A model generated the notes under the pieces. The model was not told the DNA's origin and searched no databases. It worked only from the letters and a program-made list of their open reading frames with translations. From NCBI GenBank assembly GCA_011947345.1, contig JAAVTG010000915.1, positions 1 to 47,434 of the forward strand: a stretch of DNA of 47,434 nucleotides, read 5' to 3'. Shown piece by piece: positions 32,130 to 42,775 of the stretch; position 1 is the first letter of the stretch; each line of letters starts with the position of its first letter. The translations under genes were made by a program, and so were the position numbers. The DNA is from Phytophthora quininea (lineage: Eukaryota > Oomycota > Peronosporomycetes > Peronosporales > Peronosporaceae).

Positions 32130-32590
32130 GGAGCCAGCTCGAGCCATGAAGCGCCTCACGGCACAGGATGTTGTTTCCATGGCTGGTGATGGATATGTGG
32201 ATGCAGTAACATATATGCATTGCAACGGATATGTTGAGCCAGATCTATTTGATGAAGCGTTCTCAAAAGAAATACAACGCACAGATTTTTCAGCAGTACA
32301 TAATTTCCTCAGTACAGGATTGGTTTTCAATGGAGTTGTTCGATAGGACATTCATTACTGCAACACGCACAGGCTATGGGGATGTCGTGAAATACCTGCA
32401 CAGCAAGCGGAAACCTTCTTCAGAAGCTACTGCTCAAGTATTCGAAAACACTTGCAGATGTGATATCGTCAGAATTTTGCGTGATGATGTGACGAAATTG
32501 CCATCAGCGACAACATGTTGCAGACGGCAACCCCGTCAATACATTTTTGAGACTATCCAGATTATGCTGGATAGCTGGCTATCTTTATAG
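32130..32590 (+). pseudogene. Ankyrin-type fragment (copy A5, C-terminal repeats)
   Basis: Reads MKRLTAQDVVSMAGDGYVDA, TYMHCNGYVEPDLFDEAF and FSAVHNFLSTGLV, then, after a one-base shift near 32330, ELFDRTFITATRTGYGDVVK and YLHSKRKPSSEATAQVFENT. Very similar to the piece at 42.8-43.1 kb (YMHNNGFSS, FLTTGLILFDLFEKTIVRAA, NFLYSKRQISSQSIAEAFES). No start codon context of its own; probably a detached part of copy A5. Confidence 0.55.
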
Positions 32591-32670
32591 TAGTAAACGT
32601 GCATATACAAAGCGTTCCTATTGGTCGAGGGCTTCAAGTTTAAGATTACACCTTCTAGGTGTCTCAAGAA

Positions 32671-32756
32671 CGTCCCATAATCTTTACTCTGATTGGCTCT
32701 TAAATTCTACGGATTTGAAAGAATCCAGTTATTGATGGATTCTTGATTATGGGACG
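32671..32756. repeat. Inverted repeat (12-bp arms)
   Basis: CGTCCCATAATC at 32671-32682 is mirrored by GATTATGGGACG at 32745-32756, with 62 bp between. It may be a hairpin or the ends of a very small terminal-repeat element; no target duplication was found. Confidence 0.45.
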
Positions 32757-32909
32757 CATCAAGAAGATTCAAGATTCGAGCTACGTTTCCAGTTAGGAGC
32801 TGTTCATTGGTAGATCTAGGATTTCATATGGACTTAGAGAATTGGTAGGCTTTAGGATGGGAACTGGATTTCCCTTTGCGTTTCCCCAACGCGCGCTAGC
32901 ACGATAAAC

Positions 32910-33479
32910 TTGCCTGATCAATCTCACTTCTCAATTTACTCTCCAAGTGCCAAGGCTCCTCCTTCGACAACTACTCCGCCCGCAGCAACACCGCTACCAG
33001 CACCAACTCTTCGTCGCCGTCTCGCTCAACGCTCCTCGCCCGCGCAAGTTGTTACAGATGACGAAGCAATTTCAGACAAATCAATCGCAAAAGCTTTTTT
33101 AAACGCAGCTCTCTACGCTGAACGACAACGTTTTGACGACAAGGACTTTCAACAGGGTGGTGAGATCATGAGACTACTACATGCCGCTGAATGCATTCCA
33201 ACCGAGGTGTACGTCAAAGCTTTCGAAGTGCTGTCATGGCATATACGTACTGTGGGGTTTTTGTATGACAGTCAGCGTCTCCCTGCCTGCATCGATCAGG
33301 CTGTTGTGAGAGCTGCTGAATTCGCCTACTTGGATGTCGTTAAATTCTTGCTTAGGCAAGGATCTATCTCACAAGAAGCCAAGAACAAGGGCTTTGTTGC
33401 TGCTGCCAGTGGGAAGGGCCGTCAACCACAAAGAGATGGTGTGATTGATTTTATGAAAAGTTGTCAAGTGCGATATTAA
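32910..33479 (+). pseudogene. Ankyrin-type fragment (C-terminal repeats)
   Basis: An open frame without an upstream ATG; a Pro/Ala/Thr-rich lead (PPSTTTPPAATPLPAPTL) is followed by SDKSIAKAFLNAALYAERQR, then EIMRLLHAAECIPTEVYVKA, QAVVRAAEFAYLDVVKFLLR and GSISQEAKNKGFVAAASGKG, with stop at 33479. The units match the EAFxxAA family. It ends tail-to-tail with the minus-strand copy at 33613. It may be the 3' end of copy A5 or a separate remnant. Confidence 0.5.
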
Positions 33480-33612
33480 CCGAAGCGCTACAAGTGGCCA
33501 CGGACTCGGAAACTCAAATACTCTTGAGTGGCGTGCAGACATAACTTTTTTATTAAAACTCCGCTAGTTGATAACTGCATTACTTTTTCGTTCCAAATAT
33601 TAAAACCATTCA

Positions 33613-35472
33613 TTAGAACCATTCACGTAGATATTTCCGCAGTCTGCGGCGACTTGTGGCATGTGCGGCATCTTTTAGCACGTCCGCAGACCAGCTCGCG
33701 CTCTCGATCATGAATTTCACAACGTGCATTTGATCGTACCTAGCGGCACTTAGCAAAGCCGCCATTGCCGACCGCGAAATAGTTGACTTATCAAAGAGAA
33801 ACTTGACAACATCGATATGCCCTCGTTGGCTGCTGTTGTAAGTCCACCACAAAATACCTGTGAGGATATTCGTCGTTCGTCGTTCACAGCACTTGCGGTA
33901 CCTTGCTTTTGCTCCTCTACGAAACCTGTGGCACCGGTACTAGATAAACACGAATTGTGATACAAGCACTTCACAATGTTGACGTAGCCGAAACTAGCAG
34001 CATCCTTGAATGCCTCCCCAATCACCTCAGAAGATAAGATTGGGTCGTCAGCCAAAGTCTTCACCACATCTGCATTATCTCTAGCGACTGCAGTCTTGAA
34101 TGCGTGGAGGACCATTTCAGCAGACATGCGAGGATCGTCACGTATGCACTGCAGAATGTAGACGTGACCGCTTCTGGCTGCAATCAAGAAGGCCTCGCCA
34201 AGCTCTTCTGGTGCAATGCAGCTCTTCTGAAATAAAAGCTTCACCGCTGCGATACAGCTCTCATTTCGGGTGTTAGCAACCCCAACTCTAAAACGAGCCG
34301 CATTAAGAAAAGCAGACCGTATTGATTCATCACAGACATCCTCTCGTTCTAACAGGCAGTTAACGATATCAACATGCGATGTCTTTTTCAATGCTTCAGC
34401 GATTAACTGAAGCGAAGCCAGTCCCAACGAGTACAGGAATGTGAAAATGTCGCTGTAGTTGTATCGTGCAGCCTTGCAAAGCCCTTTTCGAGAGCATCTG
34501 ACGATACACGTCCGGTATCGTATAGAAATCTTACAATATCACTACGATTCGCTTTCACAGAAGCGACGAAACTTTCGCTGACCAAATCAGTGGAATCGTG
34601 TCCGGAGCTGTACATGTACTTCACGGCATTTGTGCGACCGTCACGAGCTAGTCGAAGAAGCACGTTCTCAGCGGCAAAGTACGTGGGATATGTCTGGTAG
34701 AGCTTGTCTTTAAACACACTCTGCTGACTAATCAAAAGCTTCGCCAAAATCCCAATCAAATCGATCAGCATTAAGTAAATAAAAACACCACATCTGTATG
34801 GCCTCCAGAGATCGCACGTGCCAGTGCTGGACACTGCCTCCATGTCGGGTTCCTCATACTGTGAGGAATACTTTCTATACTCTTCATCTCCACTTCAGCT
34901 GCCAGTTTCACCACCTCAATGAGCCCCGCAGCTGCGGCTTCCTCCAAAGCTCTCCACGATGAAAATTTCGCGAGCTCTCTCCATTACTATCCGCATCTTT
35001 TGCGAAGTTAAGTTGATTCTCATGCTCTAGTCCAATCAAGAAGAGCAAGATATCCAAGATGTCGTCGTGGCCTTGACTTGCAGCAGCTTTCACTGCTCTC
35101 AGCAGAATTTGGATCGTTTACCTTGTCCAAATAGGGGTGATAGGGACTGCAAAAGGGCACAATCAGCTCCACACATTTGAGATACCCGTTCCTGGCAGCA
35201 ACAACCAGGTCGTCCGATATTGAGTACCAGAACTGGTGAATGTCTAGGAGTTTTTCCAACCATTGAGCATCTCCAGTCCTTGCTGCCTCATTAATAGCCT
35301 CGCTAGGCTCCATGAGGAAAAGATTTATTTTATGTAGAACGTGAGGCAACGCCAGGATGTAGGACGGGAATTGAGCCTCCTTGAGCCTGTCAGGGACCAG
35401 GTGTTGGACAGGATGTTGTGCTTTATCCTCTTCATCTGGATTGGGGTTGGTATGACCGCGCTTGGGCGCCAT
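33613..35472 (-). CDS. Ankyrin-type family member (copy A6, frame breaks)
   Basis: Start MAPKRGHTNPNPDEEDKAQH at 35472, then FPSYILALPHVLHKINLFLM (LPHV signature), SEAINEAARTGDAQWLEKLL and SISDDLVVAARNGYLKCVEL. After breaks come VKAAASQGHDDILDILLFLI, the WR segment SSWRALEEAAAAGLIEVVKL, ISGGHTDVV, then RLARDGRTNAVKYMYSSGHD, TDLVSESFVASVKANRSDIV and FLYDTGRVSSDALEKGF. The C-terminal repeats are ELGEAFLIAARSGHVYILQC, EVIGEAFKDAASFGYVNIVK and GHIDVVKFLFDKSTISRSAM, ending LRKYLREWF at 33613. About 620 residues, near full length for the family, with roughly five frame breaks. Function unknown; a protein-interaction solenoid is inferred. Confidence 0.6.
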
Positions 35473-35588
35473 GGTGCTCTTGAGATCGCAGCTCACTTGG
35501 TCTTGCTTCCGGGCCATCTGTACAAGATATAAAATTGTAGCCAACTCGGACGACATACACACGCCAAGATAAAAGACGCGATTTTGAT
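35473..35588. promoter_or_regulatory. Short head-to-head spacer between ankyrin copies A6 and A7
   Basis: Only 116 bp separate the two divergent start codons (35472 on minus, 35589 on plus), so any promoter here would have to be bidirectional. No initiator match is obvious by eye. Confidence 0.35.
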
Positions 35589-36201
35589 ATGGGAGACCTG
35601 AATGGCCATGCGCACCAGAAGCTGCAGGGTCTTCGCTTCCTTATAGAGATTTTCGCTTTGCCACATGTGCTACAGGCGATGAACAACTTGGTATGACTCT
35701 CAAAGAAGCGGCTGTAGAAGCAGCTAGAACGGGTTAATTGGAATGGCCACAGGACATTATTCACAGGATCTATTGTGAAGAAGAAGATGAAGGGGTTGAA
35801 GGCCTATATGATTAAGAAGAAGAGTCCAAGGATGGAGTGGACCTCGAACTGTGATAACTTCTGATCCAGGCGACGGAAACTGCGGCCCAAACCAACCAGT
35901 TAGAAGTGGTGGAGTTTCTACTCCAACAGATCGTTGAAACTTACGATAAACACGATGAGAATTTCGACGAAGACATTTACAAAGGAGCGTGGCGGGTTCT
36001 TGAGATGGCAGCAGCGACAGGATTTCTGGAGACTGTCAGATTCTCGACACAATTGACGTATGACGAAGACTACTATCGGGTTTTCAGTGGGTGGGGGCAT
36101 CCAACGCTCTCTCAACTGCAATTACTGGTATCCATTTGGAAGTGGTCCAGTATCCTTTGCCTCGCCCGCTTTTCAACGGAATGACTACGCAGGCAATAAA
36201 T

Positions 36202-36210
36202 CTGGGGCAC
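36202..36210. repeat. MULE target-site duplication, left copy
   Basis: CTGGGGCAC directly precedes the left terminal repeat and is repeated exactly at 41090-41098, directly after the right one. Nine base pairs is the usual MULE duplication length. Confidence 0.9.
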
Positions 36211-36510
36211 GGGTGCTACTTACTATTGAGTAATTTTTCCTGAATCCTGAGTAACGTGTGTTTTTCCTGAAGTCTGAGTAAAAGTCTGAATAATGAGTAC
36301 AACATGGTACACGTCTCTACACGACCTTGGTTTTGAGGAAATACATGTGAAGACGAACGTCAGAGATTACGTGTTTCAACCTTATTATCGTATGATATTC
36401 CTCTGCCACACAATAAACGGCAGAGAGCTATAGCTTTGGTGTCTTCATGTACAAGCCTAGTTGCTCTTCGATCTCACTTTTGAAGTCTCCACACCAAAGC
36501 ACAGCCTGCT

Positions 36511-37390
36511 ATGAGTTCCGATCCTGGAGAAGCGCGCGCACGTACTGAGCATTCTGTCGGGGAAGAGCAGCCTCGACAGCGTACACGGTACAATTACACC
36601 GTAGTTGGTGTATATTCTTCTGTTGAAGCCGCAGAGGTTGGTATGTGTGGGACGTCCGACTTTGACTTCAAAGTCCTCTACAACTACGGCTCAAGTGGGC
36701 ATGGGCAGAAGGTCTACCAGTGTTGTACTCATGTTAATTGCGGGAAGAAGTTCCGAGTAGGAGTTTCGGCAGACGAAGACGGCGAGGTTGTTACGTTGGA
36801 AGAGACGGGGGACCACACCACGCAACTTTCGACGTCCAAGAAGCAGGGGATACGTTTGCGCTGGAAGCGGCAATCCGATGACATACTTACCGGTGGATCC
36901 GGTGGTCAAAAGTGCCTGAAGACTCTGTCAAAGCGAGTGACAGCAAAAACAAAGACCTCGCTTCCTACACAAAAGCAGCTCAATAACAGGAAGGCCTATC
37001 TAAAGACGAAAAGTGCAGGTACGTATTTACATTTGTGGAATTTAGTTAATGCTGATGATTATTCTTTTGTTGTATTCACCGTTAGGTGGCTGGGAAATTC
37101 ACAACAACGCGAAACTGCTGCAGTGGATTGCAGGCAAGCTATGCACTACTACAGATGAGTTTTATGGCCCTGGCCTTCAATTTGATCCAGACACAGATGC
37201 AACAACCTTCTCTAACCAGACAGAAGGATTCAAGCACGATCTCGTAGTTCTGAAAACTTCGAGTTCGATTCAGAGGACGAGAACGGTACGACGACGCGAC
37301 CGTACGCTATCATTGTTACCGACAACGACACAAAAAGCCGGATGCACTGAACGACATCCCAATAGTAAAATAGGAAACGACACTGTGTAA
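36511..37390 (+). pseudogene. MULE transposase, N-terminal part
   Basis: Exon 36511-37018 starts MSSDPGEARARTEHSVGEEQ and contains VYQCCTHVNCGKKFRVGV and GDHTTQL, a Cys2-His2 module of the FLYWCH/WRKY-like type common at MULE N-termini. A GT-AG intron (37019-37085) joins it to GGWEIHNNAKLLQWIAGKLC. After a shift, FEFDSEDENGTTTRPYAIIV leads to A5 at 37332-37336; one more A gives KKPDALNDIPIV. Coding then ends where the pogo-like insertion begins. The rest continues at about 38.9 kb. Confidence 0.6.
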
Positions 37391-37394
37391 AAAC

Positions 37395-38910
37395 AATGCA
37401 AAATATATGTACTGGTTATACGATCGCTTCCTCGATCTTAGGAATAGCCTTCGTGAAGCTACTTTTTATCACTTCGAAGGGGAGGGAATCCCAAGCAGCA
37501 ATTGTGGCTTTCACAGCCCGCAGCCGTTTCTCCTTCGCTGCCAGTCCAGACTGGCAAATAAAATTGCCGCGAATTCGAGCCTTTAAAGATCCCATTACCC
37601 CACGACCAACGGCTGACACACTGACGTGCTCTTCGGGGTAATGGAACCACCGTCGCACACGCCTCTTCCGCCACGATTCGCACGCCTTCGTCCGACACGT
37701 GGCTGTCGAAATTATCGACCAGCAGCAACGCAGGGTTGTCGATCTCAAATTTCAAGAGACTCTTGACGTAGAAACTCCAGCCAATCGAGTCCATCCAGCC
37801 ATGCTCCTGGACCGTGTAAAAGTGCCCAGGCGGGAGATCTTTAAGTTCATTCGAGTCAATTGTCCCGCCCAACTTTCCTCGTAATATGAAAAGTATTGGC
37901 AACTTTTTCCTAGTAAAAAAATATTTCAGTAACAATATTAAAGAAGATAATATCAAATAATAACGTACTGTCGCCTCGGATAGTCAGTACTGCGGTCATT
38001 CGGCCAGAGTGCTTTGAGTAGTCTATGACCTTCGCGGAGCCGTTGCGTCCTTTAACGGCCCAGATACGTGCAGGCGGCATGTCAAAATTGATTGCCGTCT
38101 CATCAACATTATAGATTTCTGCATCTGAACAGCTAGAGTAGGTCGACCAAAAGTCAAAAGCAAACCTTGCCTGAAGTTGAAGCAGCTCTTCTGTTGGCAG
38201 CTTTGTTTCTTGATGCTTTTGAGTCGAAAAGCCATACCTAAATTAATACACGACAAATCAAATGTTAGACAAAATAGCAAAAATAACTGAAATGCGTTAT
38301 TACTGAGCTGCCGTTCGTTGGCATAAGCGCTCCAAAGCTCTACGGCCGCTCTCTTCCGACTTCTTGCAGCGCAAGTAGCCTATCAGCCACTCCGTGAAAT
38401 GGATCTGCATGAAGCCTATCATGCGAGACGTCGTTAACCACTGTAGATAGTAATAACAGCAAGTTAGTAAAATCTTAATATAAAACATAAAACGATACTT
38501 ACATCCTCTTCGCGGCGAGTGTCCTTCATAAAGGTCACCAAGGCAGGGGTATACGGGAAAAGTTCCCTTCGCCCCTGCCCTTTGACGGTCTTTGAAAGCT
38601 TGTTTCCCCGAAATGCACGCAGCTTTCCCCGCTGCTGCCACCAGCCGTCGACGGTGCTGTGGGAAACTGCAGCTCGCGCGCGACTTGTGCGACGCCTACA
38701 AGCTCGATGCGCTGGAGCGCCTCAAGCTTAACCTTGAATGTATAGCCCTTCTGTTTGTTTCTATCAAATTGGTGACTGAACTGCATTTGCGCTCGTGCCT
38801 GGTGACGTGTAAGAATGCCCTGCTTCCAACCATTTTTTATGTTGTTTTAATTGGTATTTTATTTTATATCTCATAGATGAGCTGATTGGATAAAAACATT
38901 AACACCGCTG
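37395..38910 (-). mobile_element. Pogo/Tigger-like DDE_1 transposon nested in the MULE
   Basis: The minus-strand transposase starts near 38786 (MQFSHQFDRNKQKGYTFKVK, VGVAQVARELQFP, a helix-turn-helix lead) and continues DGWWQQRGKLRAFRGNKLSK, then YTPALVTFMKDTRREED to a donor site. Next is WLTTSRMIGFMQIHFTEWLI. The catalytic domain has IYNVDETAINFDMPPARIWA (first Asp) and SIGWSFYVKSLLKFEIDNPA followed by LLLVDNFDSH (second Asp), ending KSSFTKAIPKIEEAIV near 37416. This order is that of pogo/Tigger DDE_1 transposases. Several frame breaks are present. Ends are approximate: inward-facing CACTGTGTAAAAAC and CAGCGGTGTTAATG are only loosely similar, and no clean TA duplication was found. Confidence 0.65.
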
Positions 38911-40783
38911 ACAAAGTCGAGCCGATCTCCGTATTTTGTGTTCCTCGGCTTTTGTGTCGTTGTTGGTACGTCTAGGACTTGCCTACGAAACATTTTCTAT
39001 GCGTCGCGTGGTCAAGGAGAAGATGGTTTGATTGGTGTCACCGATGGCACTTACAAGCTCCATTTAGGTGAGTCAAGCATTATATTATTTTTGCTCCACT
39101 TTTACTGACACAATTTATTTATTATAGGTGGCTGGACTTTGATTGATTTGGATCGTACACTACCCACTTTGCACGTAATAAGTACTCTAAAACGTTCGTG
39201 CCGTGGATGTACATGTTCACAAGAACGGAAAATCAACTGGTCTACGAGGAGTTACTCAGAACAGCACGCGAATTTGCCGAGAAATTCTTCAATGTCGAGC
39301 TACAACTTCAATTTGGCAGTTTAGACCACACTGCGTACATTGCGAACGCGTTTCAAGCGGTGTGGCCTGGCATACGCTTGCTAAACTGCTACCCGTACTT
39401 TTGTCGGAAAGCCTGGTCCAAGATGAAACTGCTGCAGGTATGTTCCCATTTGTAACTTTTGTTAGTTGACGCTTACAGTGAAATGATTTTTAGAACGACG
39501 AGGTTTTCGAGACTAAAGTGTGGCCAAACATCAAGTACTTGCACGAGGCACGATCAAAGGACCAGTTCGCGGCGTTGGCCAAGTTCGTCTTGAAGTACTG
39601 GCGAGATCAACAGGAGAACAAGTACACGGATTGGATAGAAGAGTACTATCTCTCCGGGTTTTGGGCGAACTGGTTCGGTACGTGCGCAACTCCGGGTATA
39701 ACACCATCACAAAACGCGTTAGAATCGCACCATCGCGTGATCAAGAAGACGTGCGTCGGGGGTCTGCGTGCCAGCACTGCCACAGTGCTAAACGAGTCAC
39801 TGCCGAGTGTATTGTTCCATCAATCAACTGTCTCGACTCATTTGGTGCAAGCGCATTTTTGTGAAGGTAAGTTGAATGGTGTGTGTTGTAGAATCACAAT
39901 ATCTAATCGCACGTGTTGTATAATAGGTCCCTGGCTGGCAGAGGTGGTCACGAAGGCGAAGCGGTTGCTTGGTACTCGTGAAAACTACTACAGCTTTCGT
40001 GTAACAAGACAAAAGGTGCTGAAAGCCTTAATATTCAGCGCGTCCAAATTTGCTGTGGACGGAAGAAATGTCCACGGGAACCAAGTCACGCGCGAACGCG
40101 TTCAGAAGTACGACACTATCCGCGCTCGACTAATCTATACTGACACTCGTTTATTCTGTTGTAGGTTTCTGAGCTCATTACACGGGAATCTGGAGTCAGT
40201 ATCAGCCGTTAACGAAGTAGAGCTGCTGTTCTTGTCGCTTCACAAGGTCGATCTGTTGCACCTGCAGGCTTTAAAACTATCAAACCAGTCTCCAGTTCCT
40301 GCAAAAGATGTTAGTTGCGCAGACTATTCATTTCATCGCTAAAAGTGTACTGACGATTTTTTGTTGCAGATCAAGTCAATCCGTCAAAAATATCGATGTG
40401 ACTGTCTCGGATATTGGTCGACTGGCTGGCAGTGCGCTCACGTGGTAGCGGCAATGGTGCTGCAGAAGGACATGCGAATGGAGGGGTTGATAGCACGTCT
40501 TCCGGTGCGAAAAGTGGCCGGTGGGCAGAAAAGAAGTCGTGGAGCTCTGTGTGAAGATCGCAGCAGTGAGCATTTCTTTTCTGTGGACAACCTTGTTGCC
40601 CTGTTCCTACAATTTCCTGCTCGTTCACTTCATTGGAATGTCCTCCAAGAAGTTACAGGCTCTGACGGTCAAGATGAAACGAGGGTTGGTGTGGTTGTAA
40701 CGTGGTCGGAGCGCGGGGGTTGTTCGTCTGGTCCATCAAGCTATCGGATGGACGATTGGTCGGTCTCGAGTGTCAAGAGCTAG
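38911..40783 (+). pseudogene. MULE transposase, catalytic and SWIM zinc-finger part
   Basis: Resumes as SSRSPYFVFLGFCVVVGTSR, then GQGEDGLIGVTDGTYKLHLG (first catalytic Asp region). After an intron (39068-39127) and a frame break come KTFVPWMYMFTRTENQLVYE, FNVELQLQFGSLDHTAYIAN and FQAVWPGIRLLNCYPYFCRK. After an intron starting 39439 come WPNIKYLHEARSKDQFAALA and ESHHRVIKKTCVGG. A SWIM finger, CDCLGYWSTGWQCAHVVAAM, lies at about 40396-40458. Introns are short GT-AG. The MULE-domain order is normal, but frame breaks (for example near 39145-39190) and the nested insertion make the gene non-functional as read. Confidence 0.65.
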
Positions 40784-41089
40784 CCGAAGCGGTTAACAGA
40801 GCGTACGTTCTAGGTTTGGACATCACAGCGAGCATCGCAATGTAAGGAGCGCAGGGGGACAAGAAATTGATCTGTATGTGATATGCATAGGAGGACTACA
40901 TGTTTAACCAAGAAAATACAAAGAAAAATGCCTCCACAATGCACGTACTATCCTTTTACATTCATCTAAATTACTCAGAAGTCAGCTACACGACCCAGCA
41001 CCCGTGAGCGTATGAGATCGGGCTCATTTACTCGATTGTCAGTACTTACTCAGCGTTCAGCCCCGTTTACTCAAAAGTAAGGCCGACCC

Positions 41090-41098
41090 CTGGGGCAC
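41090..41098. repeat. MULE target-site duplication, right copy
   Basis: CTGGGGCAC, identical to 36202-36210; the interrupted ankyrin frame continues immediately after it. Confidence 0.9.
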
Positions 41099-41201
41099 TG
41101 TGAGATCGCACAGATGCTCTACGAAGCTTACGGGCAACGGCCTGACAGTCTGTTCATTGCAATGACTCGCTATGATAAGTATCTGAACGCCGTGAAATAT
41201 A

Positions 41202-42775
41202 CACTCCGCGACAGGATGGATCGGCCACCCACGTCGGTGGCCGTAACTTCGTCAATTTTAGGAGTTGGAGGGCGCTATTTAGATATGTTTTAGAGGTAAT
41301 TTAGGGTAAGGCGGTGTTTGTGCTAACGAGCAAGAATTGGCAGTCTATCGAGTGGCTAGCATAGAGAGCTGCGGTTTTCGCACTACGACAGATTAGATCG
41401 GCCACCTCCACCATACAAAAATCAAGTACATTTGTACCTAATGATAGCATCTCAGTAACTCTACACTAGACAACGAGTGGTGTCAGGCGCTCTTTTCACT
41501 CATTGCACAAGATGCCACGCACGAAGAAGCCCCGCCCCACCCTAAAGAAGCCCCGCCTCACTGAGCATGAGCGGGGTAGAATTCAAGGCCTGCATGAAGC
41601 CGGCGTGAGCGCCCGAGACATCGCGCTGCTGACGGAGCGAAGCCGAGACACAGTCAGCCGCGTTATCGCTTCACCCCTCCCTCCACTACTCTCAAGCGCC
41701 CAGGCCCCCTCCTGCCCTTACGGACCGCGAAACGAGGCGCCTAGTGCGCGAAGCGTCCAAGGGCCAGCTCTCGGCCGCCAAGCTCAAGGCCGAGCTGCAG
41801 CTCTCCGTCTCGGTGCGCACCATCCAGCGAACCCTCTCTAGGGTGGACTGGTTGGTGTACACAAAGATGGAGAACACATTGCCTCTTAAGCCCGAGGACA
41901 TGGCTGCCCGTAAGGCATGGGCCGGTGCCATGCTAGTGCGAAAAGACGCCGGGGTCGTCTGGGACACCATCATCTTCTCAGACGAGAAGAAGTGGAACCT
42001 AGACGGCCCCGACGGCTTTCAGCACTACTGGAGGGACCTAAGAAAGCCTCCCCGGTAAACCAAGAGGCGGCAAGCAGGAGGGAGCTCTGTGATGGTTTGG
42101 GCCGCGTTTTCTAAGCACGGAAAGTCGCAGCTAGTTGTGCTGAAGGGAGACAAAACTCAGAAGATTATATCTACACTGTCTCTGAGTTTCTTCTCCCTTC
42201 GCGCATCTAAACTATGGGACGGACTACATCTATCAGCAGGACAATGCAAGCATTCACGCGTCCAAGCGCACAAAAGAGTTTTTCAAGAGCAAGAAGTTCA
42301 GGTATTAGACTGGCCGTCCAAGTCTCCAGACCTGAACCCCATAGAAAACTTGTGGTCTATTATGAGTAGAAGGGTATATAATAATGGAAATCAGTTTGAT
42401 AGCGTAGCAGAGCTTACTGCTGCGCTCTTTGAGGCGTGGGATTCAATACCCACCGCTCTGCTGGAGTCGCTAATCGAGTCCATGCCACGCCGATGCCTAG
42501 AAGTTCTCGATAAGAAAGGAAATAGGACCCATTATTGAGGTACAAATATACTTGATTTTTGTATGGTGGAGGTGGCCGATCTAATCTGTCGTAGTGCGAA
42601 AACCGCAGCTCTCTATGCTAGCCACTCGATAGACTGCCAATTCTTGCTCGTTAGCACAAACACCGCCTTACCCTAAATTACCTCTAAAACATATCTAAAT
42701 AGCGCCCTCCAACTCCTAAAATTGACGAAGTTACGGCCACCGACGTGGGTGGCCGATCCATCCTGTCGCGGAGTG
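41202..42775 (+). mobile_element. Tc1/mariner element with 237-bp terminal inverted repeats
   Basis: The termini CACTCCGCGACAGGATGG... at 41202-41438 and its inverse at 42539-42775 agree over 237 bp with a single difference by eye (a C/T near the inner end). TA lies directly outside each end (41200-41201 and 42776-42777), the standard Tc1/mariner target. The element is 1,574 bp and carries one transposase gene. It inserted in the same ankyrin gene 112 bp downstream of the MULE. Confidence 0.93.
41503..42538 (+). pseudogene. Tc1-type DD34E transposase (broken)
   Basis: The N-terminal HTH region is LTEHERGRIQGLHEAGVSAR and [14 protein letters not shown]. After a frame break come [38 protein letters not shown] and the first catalytic Asp in [17 protein letters not shown]. 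An in-frame TAA sits at 42056-42058. Then VMVWAAFSKHGKSQLVVL, a shifted segment IYQQDNASIHASKRTKEFF (second Asp), and WPSKSPDLNPIENLWSIM (catalytic Glu). By count, 34 residues separate the second Asp and the Glu, so DD34E. At least three frame changes plus one stop: as read it is non-autonomous, although the near-identical TIRs imply recent movement. Confidence 0.85.

Larger units (their letters stand above)
36211..41089 (+). mobile_element. Mutator-like (MULE) DNA transposon with nested pogo-like insertion
   Basis: About 4.9 kb bounded by imperfect terminal inverted repeats of about 50 bp: left 36211-36260 begins GGGTGCTACTTACTATTGAG, and right 41040-41089, read inward on the minus strand, begins GGGTCGGCCTTACTTTTGAG. 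Both carry CTTACT, TTGAGTAA, CTGAA and CTGAGTAA at the same spacing, and several further TGAGTAA copies lie just inside each end as candidate transposase-binding sites. A perfect 9-bp target duplication flanks it. It encodes a transposase with FLYWCH-like, MULE and SWIM parts, split by the pogo-like element at about 37.4-38.9 kb. Confidence 0.88.
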
